Assembly (NCBI GenBank): GCA_002914845.1
Contig: JXTC01000042.1
Coordinates: forward strand, 550,517-614,516
DNA length: 64,000 nucleotides
Source: Trema orientale
Lineage: Eukaryota; Streptophyta; Magnoliopsida; Rosales; Cannabaceae
Direction: 5' to 3'
Shown: positions 34,808 to 46,011 of the stretch, in pieces
Layout of the letters: every line of letters starts with the position of its first letter
Numbering within the stretch: position 1 is the stretch's first letter
Made by a program: the position numbers and the translations under genes
Notes under the pieces: generated by a model
The model's input: only the letters and a program-made list of their open reading frames with translations
Database searches by the model: none
Told to the model about the DNA's origin: nothing

Positions 34808-36110
34808 AGACATACATGTGCTTATCAAATTATAAAAAAAAAAAAAAAAAAGAAGTAGAGTAGATATTCTTGTGACATTTCTAAATACAATTGGAGAGGG
34901 GTTTTCAAGTTAATTAATTTAGATTGGATAACCCGGACAAATTATATTTTAATCATTAGTTTGTGGAACATAATACCCAAGCCTGAATGTCTATATGTAA
35001 TACTCAAGCTTCATTCAAAGTTAATTTGATCGAAATTGAAATAGATAATACATATATGAGGAGTCAGAAGTTGCACTAACACTCACTTTTACATTTTTTT
35101 TGTTTCATTGTTTGACATGTTTACACTTTTTTATCTCATTATGACACTTGTAAACTTTATAATTTATTGCATTACTAAAATATGAGAAATTTAATGGAGT
35201 CACGTACCATTACAATTCAAACTAGGGTTGTACTTGTACTACAGTTTAAATGAGTAATTCATTATTACTTTCAATTTTTTTTTCCATAAACATAATTCCT
35301 CATTACTTATTTATATTAAATTTATAATTAGTTAAGTAGAGACATCGGATCCTTTTCCACGGCAAAGACTTCAAAATCCCACCATTTCCAAATGCTCTGT
35401 ACCTTTTGTTTCACATGCATGTACAATATTTTTTACATGTCATGTGAGGTCCATTCATGCCTAATCATAACCTCTATAGTTTTATGTAGATCCAGTAATC
35501 CCCAAGAAAGTTATAATGCTTGCACTAGTAATTAGATTGACAACATTTGTAATATGTTTGATTGAGAACATTTGTAATCGCAAAACATATTTTTGGATAA
35601 TTAAAAATAAATCGACTAAAACAAAAATGTTTGTTCCTGTGACTAACATATTATTACAATTTTTTATGATGAAAACAAAACAAATTTTTCCCAAAAGAAA
35701 AAGGAAAAAAAGAAAGAAGAAGAAGAAGGAAGAGGAGGGAAAGCCCTATTAAAATATGAGTGAGACAATTATTCTAATTAACCAAAGAAATCGAGACTTT
35801 CTAGCAATTATCATAGTTGGACATAGTAATTCCACACATCTTGACAAAAAAAAAAAAAAAAAAAACTTAGATAATACATAACAAAATATTATTTTACTAA
35901 AAATGCAAAATAAAGGGAAAAAAATAACAAACACAGGATATTTGATAATTCTGCTTTTTGTACTGTACTTATTACTTACCACCTAAACTTTCTGATCATT
36001 TAAGTTATTTTTTAAGATAATTTGGTTTAGTACTTTCCAAATTTTTTTTTCGGAAAAAAAAAAAAGAAAAATTGGAAGTAAATAAAAACGAAATGTATAC
36101 ACTACATCAT
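34808..36110. other. AT-rich intergenic sequence
   Basis: Poly-A/T tracts and short chance frames only (for example 35482-35694 and 35516-35752). No gene recognised. Confidence 0.45.
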
Positions 36111-36113
36111 TAT

Positions 36114-36615
36114 ACGTGTGGTAACTGCTGCTTGTAGAGCTGGCCCAACGAAAGTAGCGAATGAGAGGGCTCCACATGTCGCGTGGTGGTTTTGCCCTAA
36201 GAACTAAGTAAAACAAAAAGGTGAAGAAGGCAAACAAACGACACCGACTTAGGTTACGTAAAGGACCAAATAGTCTTGTCCGTTGCGATCACGCCACGTA
36301 TATGATGTCAACGCGTGACTCTACCAATTACCACAAGTCAATGATAGGGACTCGCCCACCCCCACCTACGTCATCAGACCCCATCTCTTTTTTAAAATAT
36401 AAAAATATTATAATAATGATGATGATAACCACGTCACGCTTTTATCATCTCATGCTTCGCGCTTTGTATTACCTGTGACGTGTCTTTTTTTAATTTGACA
36501 GCTAGTTTAAGGTTATTGATAACACCGCCACGTTATTGGTATGCTGGATCGAGTGCGTTGATTCCCCGCTCGTTTGTGTACGCGTGGCAAATGCCTGGCT
36601 ATGGTATCGCCACGT
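36114..36615. promoter_or_regulatory. Dense cluster of ACGT cores with DRE and CGCGTG motifs
   Basis: Eight ACGT cores occur in 500 bases: 36114, 36256, 36296, 36368, 36431, 36478, 36530 and 36612. Several sit in the ABRE/G-box-like contexts GCCACGT or TGACGTGTC. Also present are ACGCGTG (36311, 36580), CGCGTGG (about 36181) and a DRE core ACCGAC (36243-36248). bZIP and DREB factors bind such sites in ABA, cold and drought promoters. The segment is locally much less AT-rich than its flanks. No adjacent gene is recognisable, so its target is unknown. Confidence 0.5.
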
Positions 36616-37044
36616 AACATATGTACACAGTTTTTTCCTTAGGTGTCTGATGTCAGATATAGTTCTCCTGTCCTTTTTTAAAAAAAATATTTATTTTGAT
36701 AGATTAATTTAAAAATAAAAGTATTTAACTGAGCTCAATTAGTTTATATTTTGCAATTAATCTAATTGACAGTCCTTTGTATTACTCCCGTTGTAGGAGA
36801 CGATTTATTGAAAGTTGATTATTTAATTATCAGTCTTGCCAATCTAGAAATTTGACCGGCCAAAGCCAGAGGCTTGACTCAGGCTATTGTTTATTCATAA
36901 ACCTCAAAATTCATTTAAACTAGACAATGAAAATTCTGAATAAAATTTTGTGTTTGTTATTTCTTATGAAATTTGTACGAATTAACCAGAATTGACGCTA
37001 TGTCCCAAATAAAAAGAAAAAGAAAAAGAAAAAGAAAAAATAGC
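36616..37044. other. Intergenic sequence, nothing recognised
   Basis: AT-rich, followed by an AAAAAG-type simple tract before the hexamer repeat. Confidence 0.45.
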
Positions 37045-37046
37045 AC

Positions 37047-37083
<37 letters not shown>
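37045..37083. repeat. (ACATAC)6.5 hexanucleotide microsatellite
   Basis: Six and a half perfect ACATAC units preceded by an (A4-5G)n tract. Confidence 0.95.
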
Positions 37084-38525
37084 AAGGTTAAGTGCAGACA
37101 AAAAAGAAAAAAACGGTTAATGAGCTTGATAACCTTCCCCTAAATTCTCTTGTGCAAAATAATCTCCCCTCTTTTCTTATTTTTCCTTTTGAATTATTTT
37201 TTTTTTTTTGGCTGACATAGCTTGGAAAAACCTGAGGTGTCGTCGTTTGGTAAAACTTTTTGTTTTTTGCTTTTTTTTTTTTAAATGCAAAAGCAAAAAT
37301 ACTTTTTCTTATTTTCTTTTTTTATTTTCAAAAGCAAAAATGTATTTGGAAACTAACATTTTTGCTTTTTTTTTTTATTTTAAAAAATAAAGATATATTT
37401 GGTAACTAGTACTTTTTACTTTTAAATGTAAAAAGCAAAAAGGAGAGCAATGCGGAAATGAGTATTTATCTAAATAAATTTTAAAAGTGATAATTTTAAA
37501 ACTAAAATTTTAAAATGATATTTTTCTAAATAAATTTGGAAGTTTTAAATTTTTTTTTACCATTTTGCATAGTTTTATTTCGGAAAATACCACTTTTAAA
37601 ACTTATATTTTAGAAAATACTACTTTTAAAAATATTTTAGAAAACTACCACTTTTACAAGAGACTAGATAGATAATGACAAGGGAGATAGTGATGAGAGA
37701 AAAAATATTGAGAAAAATAGTAATGTGAGTTTAAATATGTTTGAATTTTGATACTAGCCTTTGGTGTGTCGTTAGAACATCAAATTAGTTAATCTCCCTA
37801 TTCCTATCCTAGCTCAACCTAGTAACTTGGTATAACCTAGTATAGTGTAAGAATAGTCTAACTAACGAATTACTAATCCTACAGATAGGGAATTTATAAA
37901 ACTAAACTAATAACTAAGCAAACAATAAAATAAAGTTCAAAAACATAAAATAAACAAGTTAAGATTTTATTTTCTACCACTAAACAATCATGCCAATTCA
38001 ATTACCAAATTTCATACCTAATTATCTATCAAATTCCATACCTAATTACCTCATTCTTTCCTTAAGTTGTATATTAGATATACAAATGCCATACCCAATT
38101 TCTTCCGATTAGATCACGTAAGTAAACGCTCTAGAATTACCCAATAGAAGCATTAAACATAGAAAGATAGATTGATCTATATCATGATCATATGAACATG
38201 GATCGTAACCTACGTAACAACTATAGTTTTGCTACAAACGGATTCAAATATAACAAATGCCTAATTCAAATCATAGAATTAGAATCATATTATGCTCATC
38301 TAGTAAGCCTCCTAAACAAATCAATCTAATTGAACTCAATTAGTGTATTTTAGAGCTTGTTTGGTAACACTATTTTAAACTATTTTTATTTTTTAATAAA
38401 CAAGTGGAAATACTTTTCAAAAGTATTATTTAGTAAAATTATTTTTGTTTTTTGCATTTTTGATTTGAAAACAAAATTTCTAAAATTTTGAAAACAAAAA
38501 TTTTTTAAACAATTTTTTAGAAAGG
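37084..38525. other. Intergenic DNA with low-complexity inverted blocks
   Basis: At 37235-37440, GCAAAAATACTTTTT-type and inverted AAAAGCAAAAA blocks resemble a decayed MITE. At 37460-37660, TTTTAAAAGTGRTA motifs recur in both orientations. At 38345-38520, a GTTTGGTAACACT...TTTTGTTTTTTGC block resembles one arm of the same kind. No gene. Confidence 0.4.
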
Positions 38526-39075
38526 TGATAGGTGACAATTTATAGCTAAATGGCAGTTACTTTTCCATGCTACTTCGTTAGTTTTTATGTTATCTAAGGC
38601 TAATTTCTGTTGTTTTGTGTTTCTAGGTATTTTAGAGATGAAAGAGTGAAAATAAGTTGAAACATGACTGAAACAAGCTAAAAATTAAAATGTTGAGCTG
38701 AAAGGTGGTAAAAATCTAAAAATTGAGTTGAAAAGTGATATTTTTATAAAAACTGAGAATCTTGACAGAGAGTGGGCACCACGATGCTAGAACTTTTGAG
38801 CCGTGGTGCCAGGAATCGAGAAAAAATGTCATTTTTCATCGATTTAAGTTGTTTTGATGCCCTAAGACTCTGAATTTATGCAGGACTTGACCTAATTATC
38901 CTCCAGGCCTATTTCTCTATAAATAGGACCCTTTATACTAGATGGGAATATTCTTAGGAGATCTTAGACTCACAAAAACATATTGAAGACCTAGAATTAT
39001 AAATTGATTTACACCAGATGGGAATATGCTTAGAAGATCTTAGACCCACAAAAACATTAAAGGCCTAGAATTAGA

Positions 39076-39116
<41 letters not shown>

Positions 39117-39300
39117 ACCTTGGAGCTACAGCCATCATCTATGTTCATTCTTTCCATTCTCTTTAGTTTTCTTTGTTTTTTATTCTAGCGTGATGGATTT
39201 GTTGTTATATTTTAGGCTCTAGGTTAGGTTAAGGGTGATTTCAAAGCCCTAAATATGATTGTAGTTTGATTTTCCAATTATATACTATTGATTATTTATA
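38526..39300 (+). repeat. LTR-like sequence (Ty3/gypsy type?), incomplete
   Basis: Starts TGATAGGTGACAATTTATAGC and carries TATA box CTCTATAAATAGG (about 38929-38941). The downstream leader includes a ~70-bp tandem duplication (38940-39000 and 39013-39072, sharing GATGGGAATAT and CACAAAAACAT) and a (GA)n run at 39080-39112. The pattern fits the U3-R-U5 of a gypsy LTR. The right border and target duplication were not found. Confidence 0.45.
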
Positions 39301-40033
39301 TAAAGTTGTTATTATTTTTTCATATATATTTGCTTCATGTTTATCTTGACAAATCAATCGAGCTTGATAGTGTCTAATAAAGTTAGCCAAATTGCAATTT
39401 CCAGGCTTGAAAATCTCGATTTTATACTTGTAATCGTTATTAGATGTTTGATTTTGAGTATTAAAAAAAAAAAGAAAAGACATCTTCTAAGTAACATTTT
39501 AACTTGCCTAAACTTCAAATTTCAATTTTTCAAAAATTGTTTTAGATGATTTTGAAGTTTTTAGGGAAAAAAAAGAAGACATTTTTAGGAATACAAAAGT
39601 TCCATTAAAGAGAATGTTAATGAACTAATTACCAGTATTAAAAGTTATGAAACCGGAAAAAAAAAACAAAAAACAAAAAACAACTAGAATAATAGGCTTT
39701 TTACAAAATAAATTCTAATTTTTAATTTGTGCAATATTATATTTTTATATTTAAAATCTCTACAAATATGTACTTAGCTTTGTATATATTGGCAAATTCA
39801 TAACGTTAAGAGATGAAAACACTCCTCATAAAACATCTCATTCAACTATGGGATTCTATATTAATGTTGCCAAACAGAGTTAAATAATTTTAAAATCAAA
39901 ACAAATTAAATGAATAATTTAAATGAAATTAAAAAGAAAAGAAAAGAAAAAATCTTAATCATAACCTTAGAGGACCATCTCTCTCTTCTCCCTTACCCAC
40001 AAACGCCCTATAAATGCATGGATGAACTTGGCC
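39301..40033. other. Intergenic DNA with a MITE fragment
   Basis: About 39690-39830 resembles one half of the GATAAC/poly-A MITE family (TTTAAAATCTCTACAAATATGTA, compare 20250). No gene recognised. Confidence 0.4.
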
Positions 40034-40038
40034 GATCA

Positions 40039-41386
40039 TGTTGGGATATTTGTCCTAAAAAAAATATTTTCAACTAGACTTGCTTTCATGGGTTGTAGCA
40101 TTTTGATCTGTCAAAAGACTAACCTATGTGAAATTAGAGGCGAACTCTGGCATATTGGAAGTTATAATTTATGAATTGATGAGAATACTAAATAATTAAG
40201 GACACTATACATTAATACCACTTTAGAGTCTTTCAAGATTCATGAAATAATTAAATCTAAGATCTTAGTATTCACTTTGTGAATTGGTTGATAATTTTAT
40301 CTAAATGGCCATTGAGAACAAAATTATCAACAATATTATTCCTTGATAGAAAGATAGTAACTTAAAAGTAAATATATATTGGAGGGATATTACGGTAATT
40401 TTACCTATCTAACTACGGCAATGTATAGGGATTTTAAATGTGGTATAAAATATACTAGATGGATCGGTTAATAAAGGCTAGTTGATTAAATCTCTATAAA
40501 AATATGACATTTAATTTAAGATTGCAGTATTGGGCCTTTAGTGGAGTATCTCTATTAATATAAATAGCATAATAAGAGTTATTATGTATTTATCATACTA
40601 TTGGAGCTTAGGTTATTTAAATCCATTAAGTCCCTTGTCTAGCTCAACAAAGCTCATTAATTGGTTGTAGTATTTGTGAAATTAATTTCATGAAACTGTG
40701 TAAAATAATGATTCTACACATAAGTTGGTATTTTTATAAATAAGTTACATGGGTTGGACATATTTATAAAAATACACCCAAAACTCAAATTAGAGAACAA
40801 GCCCAATCTTAGATTGGACTGAGATTAACAATTTTGGGCCTCATATATATATATATAAGATACATGAGAGAAAAAACTGCACAGTAATACTAAGGGTGTC
40901 ACACGCATAACAGGGGGAGAGGAAAAGGTGCTCTGCGCCAACTATACTGAGAAGAAGGAGAAAAAAAAAAGTTTCTTGTAACCTCACATCTCGGTACTCT
41001 AAAGGATGAAGAAGGTGATCTTGATCGTTCTCCAACAAAGGATTCAACTTGGTACCCACTCACCTCATCAACCAAGAGTAAGAGCATAGACAAGAAGATC
41101 TAGGGTTGGAGATTTGATCACCATCAACAAGGAAATCAAGGATTAACACGTTACAAGAGGTAAACCCTAAATTTTATCCATAGAGTTTATACATGTAAAT
41201 TTAATTTATGTTGTACATGGTCCTGTGTTTGATATATACATGTTCTATAGTTATGAAAATTATTTTCATGAAAAATTTTAAAACCTAAATCTGCTAACTT
41301 TTTCATTATGTTCATGATGTGATTATGTGTTTTCTATAGTTTTCATGTATGTATAATTTTCCCTAAGTATTAAGTCAATTCTAGCA
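40039..41386 (+). repeat. Solo LTR, 1348 bp
   Basis: Begins TGTTGGGATATTTGTCC, ends CAATTCTAGCA, and is flanked by an exact 5-bp duplication GATCA at 40034-40038 and 41387-41391. A TATA-like CATATATATATATAAGATAC near 40842 precedes a transcribed-looking leader. Solo LTRs arise by recombination between the two LTRs of one element. No internal sequence remains. The superfamily is not certain. Confidence 0.85.
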
Positions 41387-41391
41387 GATCA

Positions 41392-41860
41392 GTCCTCATT
41401 GGAACTCTCCCATCTGATTCTCTCTCTCTCTCTCTCTCTCTCTAACGGAACAAGTAGGCTCAGATTGGTGTTATGGGCTTCGATATATGTGCCGCAACAA
41501 GCAAAACTTGAGAGCATTAGTTATCTGTATTTTGCTCAACTAGGAACTCAAATCTAAGTATGTAATTCTCTCCAACGATGCTCCTTAAATTTTTACCATC
41601 GGAGCTAACACCATTGACCTTAGAGGTGATAAAAAAAAAAAAAAAAAAAGAGGAGATGACAACACAGAAGAGGGGCATTAGAGTTTATTTATTTATTTCA
41701 ATTTTTTTCTGGCTATTTTTTCCTTTTTCTTATTTGTTTTTTAGTTATTTTCAATATATTTTAAGAGTTCGGCAATCGGCAACATAAACAACGCGTCCTC
41801 TTTATGGATTCCATGTTTAATGAATAATTTTTTGGTTATTTTATATACGAATAGTACACA
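41392..41860. other. Intergenic DNA with (TC)n repeat
   Basis: (TC)n at 41419-41445 and an A run at 41630-41649. The 69-codon frame at 41578-41787 is not recognised. Confidence 0.5.
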
Positions 41861-41869
41861 TTTCTCGAT

Positions 41870-42243
41870 AGGGATAACCGCACAAAAAAAAAAAAAAAAA
41901 ACTTGAAGTATGACTTTTCAGTAATTTTAATCTTGTCTTTTAACTTGTGTGCAAAATTATCTCTACATTTAAAATTTCTGCAAGTTTGTACCTTTTGTGC
42001 ACGAATTGAGTGATTTGTATTAACTATTTTAAATTATTTTCAATAAATTTTTGGTTTCAGTCAGCAGAAATGAGATATCCTCGATTCAGATTTCATATTT
42101 AAATTTGTTCGCCAATTCATATGCAAAAGATATAAATTTACAGAAATTTAAAATGTGGAGGTATAATTTTGCACGAGGTAAAAGACATTGTTAAATTTGC
42201 AAAAAGAATATGCTTCAAGGTTTTTTTTTTTCAAAGATAATCC
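41870..42243. mobile_element. Mutator-type MITE, GATAAC/poly-A family, copy 2
   Basis: Inverted ends AGGGATAACCGCACAAAA and GGATTATCTTTGAAAAA, continuing CTTGAAGYATRMYTTTT and TTTAAAATTTCTGYAART as in copy 1 at 20165. The flanks TTTCTCGAT (41861-41869) and TTTGTAGAT (42244-42252) match at 7 of 9 positions and look like a mutated target duplication. Confidence 0.78.
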
Positions 42244-42276
42244 TTTGTAGATATTTTAAATATAGAGTTATAATAT

Positions 42277-42802
42277 AGGTTAAATATAGTAATGGTTCCT
42301 GAATTATATTCATTGTATCACTTTGCCCCCCTCCCCTCCCCCGAATTTTTAACTTACATAGTAATGACCCCCTGAATTATGCAATTATTACAGTAATGAC
42401 CTATTTGTTACAAATTTTTTTTAACAAAAAAAATAATCATGGACAAAGCTATAATTGGGTATTATTTACTTCTATGAGCCAAAATCTTATTTTTAGTCAT
42501 AATTACTAAAATGTGTACTTTGCACAAGACTCATTTCTGTTAAAAATTTAACTGTTTGTGAAAAATGATCATTGTTATAATCTACTGTGTAAGTTAAAAA
42601 TTCATAATCTCATTCTTGATCATAGTTACTAAATTGTATGCTCTGTTATGACTTATTTATGTTAAATATTTAACAGCTTATGACAAAATGATCATTATTG
42701 CAATAATTATATAATTTAGGGACCATTATTATATAAGTTGAAAATTTAAAGGGCAAAGTAATACAACATGTATAATTCAGGGGCTATTAATATCATTAAC
42801 CC
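42277..42802. mobile_element. Mutator-type MITE, GGGTTAAT family, copy 2
   Basis: Ends AGGTTAAATATAGTAATGG and GGGTTAATGATATTAATAG (reverse complement of right). It is flanked by an exact 9-bp duplication TTATAATAT at 42268-42276 and 42803-42811. The body shares AATTTTTAACTTACATAGTAATGACC and related blocks (in pieces) with the copy at 7345. Confidence 0.88.
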
Positions 42803-42859
42803 TTATAATATTGCACAAGTCAAAAGTGGGTTTACTCTGCAAAAAGGTCATTGTTCAAA

Positions 42860-43224
42860 GGGTGAGTTACAAAAAAATACCCTAAAGTTTGAATGTTCTG
42901 TAATTTGAACTCTGAATCTTAGACTCCGCAAAATAATACTCTGAGCTTAAAAATTTCTGAAAATTAACACCTTAGACTGAGTTTTTGACCAATTTTAGTT
43001 TCGAAAAAATAATAATATCCTCCAATAAAATTGCATTAATCTTTACTATTTTCCTTAATTTTGAGGATATTATTGCCTTTTAACAGTTAAAGTTATTCAA
43101 AAAGTCAATTTAGGGTATTAATTTTCATAAATTCTTAATCTCATAGTATTATTTTACAAATTCAAACTTCAGGATTTAAATTGTAGAAAACATAATCTTC
43201 ATCGTATTTTTTTGCAGTTTACCC
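42860..43224. mobile_element. Mutator-type MITE, GGGTRARYT family
   Basis: Ends GGGTGAGTTACAAAAAAATA and (reverse complement of right) GGGTAAACTGCAAAAAAATA. The arms continue through AAAATAATACTMTGAG and ATGAAAATTAAYACC. Flanks TTGTTCAAA (42851-42859) and TTGTTTAAA (43225-43233) match at 8 of 9 positions. Confidence 0.85.
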
Positions 43225-43233
43225 TTGTTTAAA

Positions 43234-44158
43234 TTAGTCTTTTTTTGGCAGTTAACCATACATATAGCTCTTGACTTCCTGCGCCCCGTTAACTGTTAGA
43301 CACTAGGCTTCTTTTAATTTTAATAGAAATTAGCTTAGAATTATTTAATATCTTAGTTAAAATTTAAAGGCTTGGGAAGACTGGTCTCAAAAAGAGGAAA
43401 AGAAAAAAGGACGTATAAGATACGACTTTTAGATCATATCGTATTTAAACGTCTTTGAAAATTGCATATGATCATATATCTTAATGGAAACTAATCGATA
43501 TGCTATTTTTCCCCCTTTTTAAGAGTATTTGATGCAATGTCAAATATATGTGTTAATACTATAATTTAGCGTGAAGTAGAAAAACATTCTCCAAAGTGGT
43601 GCTATTTCTTGTACTAAAGTTTTTGGCAGAGATTGGCACAAGAAATAAAATAGTATTGAAGTAGGACTTTTGTACTATATCCTAAAATATAGTATCAGCA
43701 CAACCGTTTTAGTATTGTATCGAAGATGCCCTAATATTGCCATATATAGGATTATGAAATATTAAAGGGTAATGCGTTCTCCATAAATAGGTAAACCTAA
43801 CCAAAGTGGCCTACAATAATAAGTCAATCCCACAAATTTTCATTCCATTAATAAATATCGGAAACAATTCCTTTTCCTTTTTTTAATTTTAAGTTTAAAG
43901 TTTATTTATTTTAATTACCTTCGATCTAACTATCATGTGTTATTTCAAGTTCAATATTTCAAACATTTTTTTTGTTACAATTATATTTGCACTTTGAAAA
44001 AGCTAAACTCCTAAGATAGGCCATAGTTCTTACCAATAATAATACGTTTTTTTTTTTTTTTGGTAACAGAATAGTATTGAAAAAAGAATATTTTAAAAAA
44101 TAAAATTATAAATAATAACCAATTTAAATATTTAATTAAAGAAGTTGTAAAAAAGTGG
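43234..44158. other. Intergenic sequence, nothing recognised
   Basis: AT-rich with T runs. No gene, and no clear element borders found. Confidence 0.45.
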
Positions 44159-44312
44159 GCTCGTTTGATATAGGATTCGAATACTATTTTTCAAATTCAG
44201 AAATAATTTTTCATGTAGAAAGTTAGAAGAATAAAATATTTATCATTCTAACTTTCTACATAAAACTGTTTCTGAATTTGAAGAATAGGATTCAAATCTT
44301 ATACCAAACGCG
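44159..44312. mobile_element. Short hairpin MITE
   Basis: About 154 bp that folds almost end to end. The left arm has CGTTTGATATAGGATTCGAA, TTCAAATTCAGAAA and GTAGAAAGTTAGAA. The right arm in reverse complement has GCGTTTGGTATAAGATTTGAA, TTCAAATTCAGAAA and GTAGAAAGTTAGAA. The target duplication is unclear. Confidence 0.75.
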
Positions 44313-44318
44313 TATCCT

Positions 44319-44415
44319 AATTATTTTTTACATAATTAATATGAATCAGTTAATTGCCCTTTATTTTCCTAATTATTTTTTACATTATTAATAGGAATCA
44401 GTTAATGGACTGAAA
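44319..44415. repeat. ~50-bp tandem repeat, two units here and a third beyond the next element
   Basis: AATTATTTTTTACAT followed by ATGAATCAGTTAAT starts at 44319 and 44371, and again at 45078. The element at 44424-45076 therefore inserted between repeat units. Confidence 0.75.
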
Positions 44416-44423
44416 AATTATTT

Positions 44424-45076
44424 GGGGAATTTACACTTAGGGGGTCTACTAAATCCTTGTGATGAAAAATAGGATTCACTCATTAATTTTTTCAAAACTA
44501 AACCCAATTGTCATGTCACATATGTAAAATTACTTGGATACCCTATTTCTTCAACAAATTTCAAACTACTTTAGCCACCACCATCGGTTTCGATCCCGAC
44601 CCCGGTGGCGGCACCTCTGCTTGCCTAGGGTCGAAAATTTTCGACCGTGGTCGAACTTGTCCTGCCGCCTCTCGGTTGTTCCGATCGTTTTTTAACCGGT
44701 GGCTGGAAAATTTCGACCCTGATCGAATATTTTTGACTGGGGTCGAATCACTGTTCGACCATAGTCGAACAATTCGACTGGGGTCGAAGCCACCGGTCGA
44801 AATTTTCGATCGGTGTTTAACTGGCATTCGACCGTGATCGAAAAATTTCGACCCCAGTCGAACATAGCCGACCGTCTTCCCGGTGTCGCCTCCATCACTT
44901 TTGATTTTTTCAACTTGGTCAAAAATTTTCTACTAGGGTCGAGTCAGAGGTAATTTTGGAACTCCAAAATATTTATTAAATGACATGGCAATAAAAGTCC
45001 TACTTTTGTAAATGATATATAAGTTGTCCCTTTTTTCATCACATATATTAAAAAAAGGTCAAAATTGATAATCCCC
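44424..45076. mobile_element. 9-bp-TSD element carrying a palindrome-rich GC block
   Basis: Flanked by an exact 9-bp duplication AAATTATTT at 44415-44423 and 45077-45085. The ends begin GGGGAATTTACACTT and GGGGATTATCAATTT. GTGATGAAAAA occurs 33-34 bases in from both ends, and RTCATGTCA lies further in on both sides, so degenerate inverted repeats extend about 100 bases. The 44560-44900 core is far richer in G+C than the flanks, is open on both strands (109 plus codons, 44508-44837; 88 minus codons, 44561-44827), and holds seven 16-nt palindromes. Mutator-like by duplication size; the core's origin is unknown. Confidence 0.75.
44640..44862. repeat. Seven 16-nt imperfect palindromes, consensus TTCGACYNNRGTCGAA
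   Basis: Copies start at 44640, 44712, 44732, 44754, 44773, 44827 and 44847. Several are spaced 19-22 bases apart. Examples: TTCGACCGTGGTCGAA and TTCGACCATAGTCGAA. A further copy, TTTGACCATGGTCGAA, is at 55635-55650 inside the hAT-type element. Confidence 0.9.
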
Positions 45077-45085
45077 AAATTATTT

Positions 45086-46006
45086 TTTACATAATTAATA
45101 TGAATCAGTTAATAGACTGAAAATTGAAAGAGAAAAAAAATCCAACTCAACAACTAACAAATAGGTTCCCACCACATAAAGCAATAAATGATTTTATATA
45201 ATTACTTAGTGTTAAATATAAAAAAATTGGTATAATTACTCAACTAAGTATAGTCTTTTTATCAAAATCAAATAATTTAAAAAAAAATACCTATCAACGG
45301 GTAAATACAGTGATACTTATTGAAGAAACACATAATATTAAATAATACTTTTTCAAATGCTTAATCAATTATTTCTGAATTAAAAACACAATTTTCAATG
45401 CTAAATTAATATATTCTTAAATGCTTAACCAATTACAAAATTAATTTGTTAATTATTAAATAATAAAAAAAATAAAAAAGATCATTTAGATTAGCATTAT
45501 GTATTGGAATTAAAAAATAATAATAATAATGTGCCAAATTTAATATTGTGCTATTGAGCATTCCCGTATATATTGAAGATGGTTTAACAATTTGGCTAAA
45601 ATAATCATCACTTGCTATATGATTCAATAATTTATGCCACGTAATTGCTCTTATCTTTTTCCTGTTTTAGCTCCTTAAAAAAATAATTTATGAGTAGCAA
45701 AATTTTTGAAAATGCACGTTCTTCAAAACAGGTGCTTGATATTCAATGCTTAACATGGTGAAAAGTGGTGCTTTTCAACTGAAAGTTCAATTAATCCACC
45801 TAATTCCCATATGCTGCTCTACTTTTCAGAATTCTCTTGTTATCTATATTCGGCTGCGATGAGAATGGGTTCTAACATAATCTACTGAATATAAATAAAT
45901 AAGTATTACTAAAAATGCTCCAAATATTTCTTTCCTTTAGGCCTTTGTTCCTGTTTGGGATACAATGAAATTGTTCTAACCCTATTATATGAGGAATTTA
46001 GGACAA
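45086..46006. other. Intergenic sequence, nothing recognised
   Basis: AT-rich with short chance frames. Confidence 0.5.
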
Positions 46007-46011
46007 CTAAG

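Noticed and set aside
36221..36478. 85-codon plus frame within the ACGT cluster
   Set aside because: No known family. The GC-richer DNA lengthens chance frames and the regulatory motif pattern explains the composition better.
44508..44837. 109-codon plus frame (and minus frames) in the palindrome element
   Set aside because: Open on both strands because the palindromic repeat avoids stops. The peptide is made of repeated FDP/GSK-like segments without a domain.
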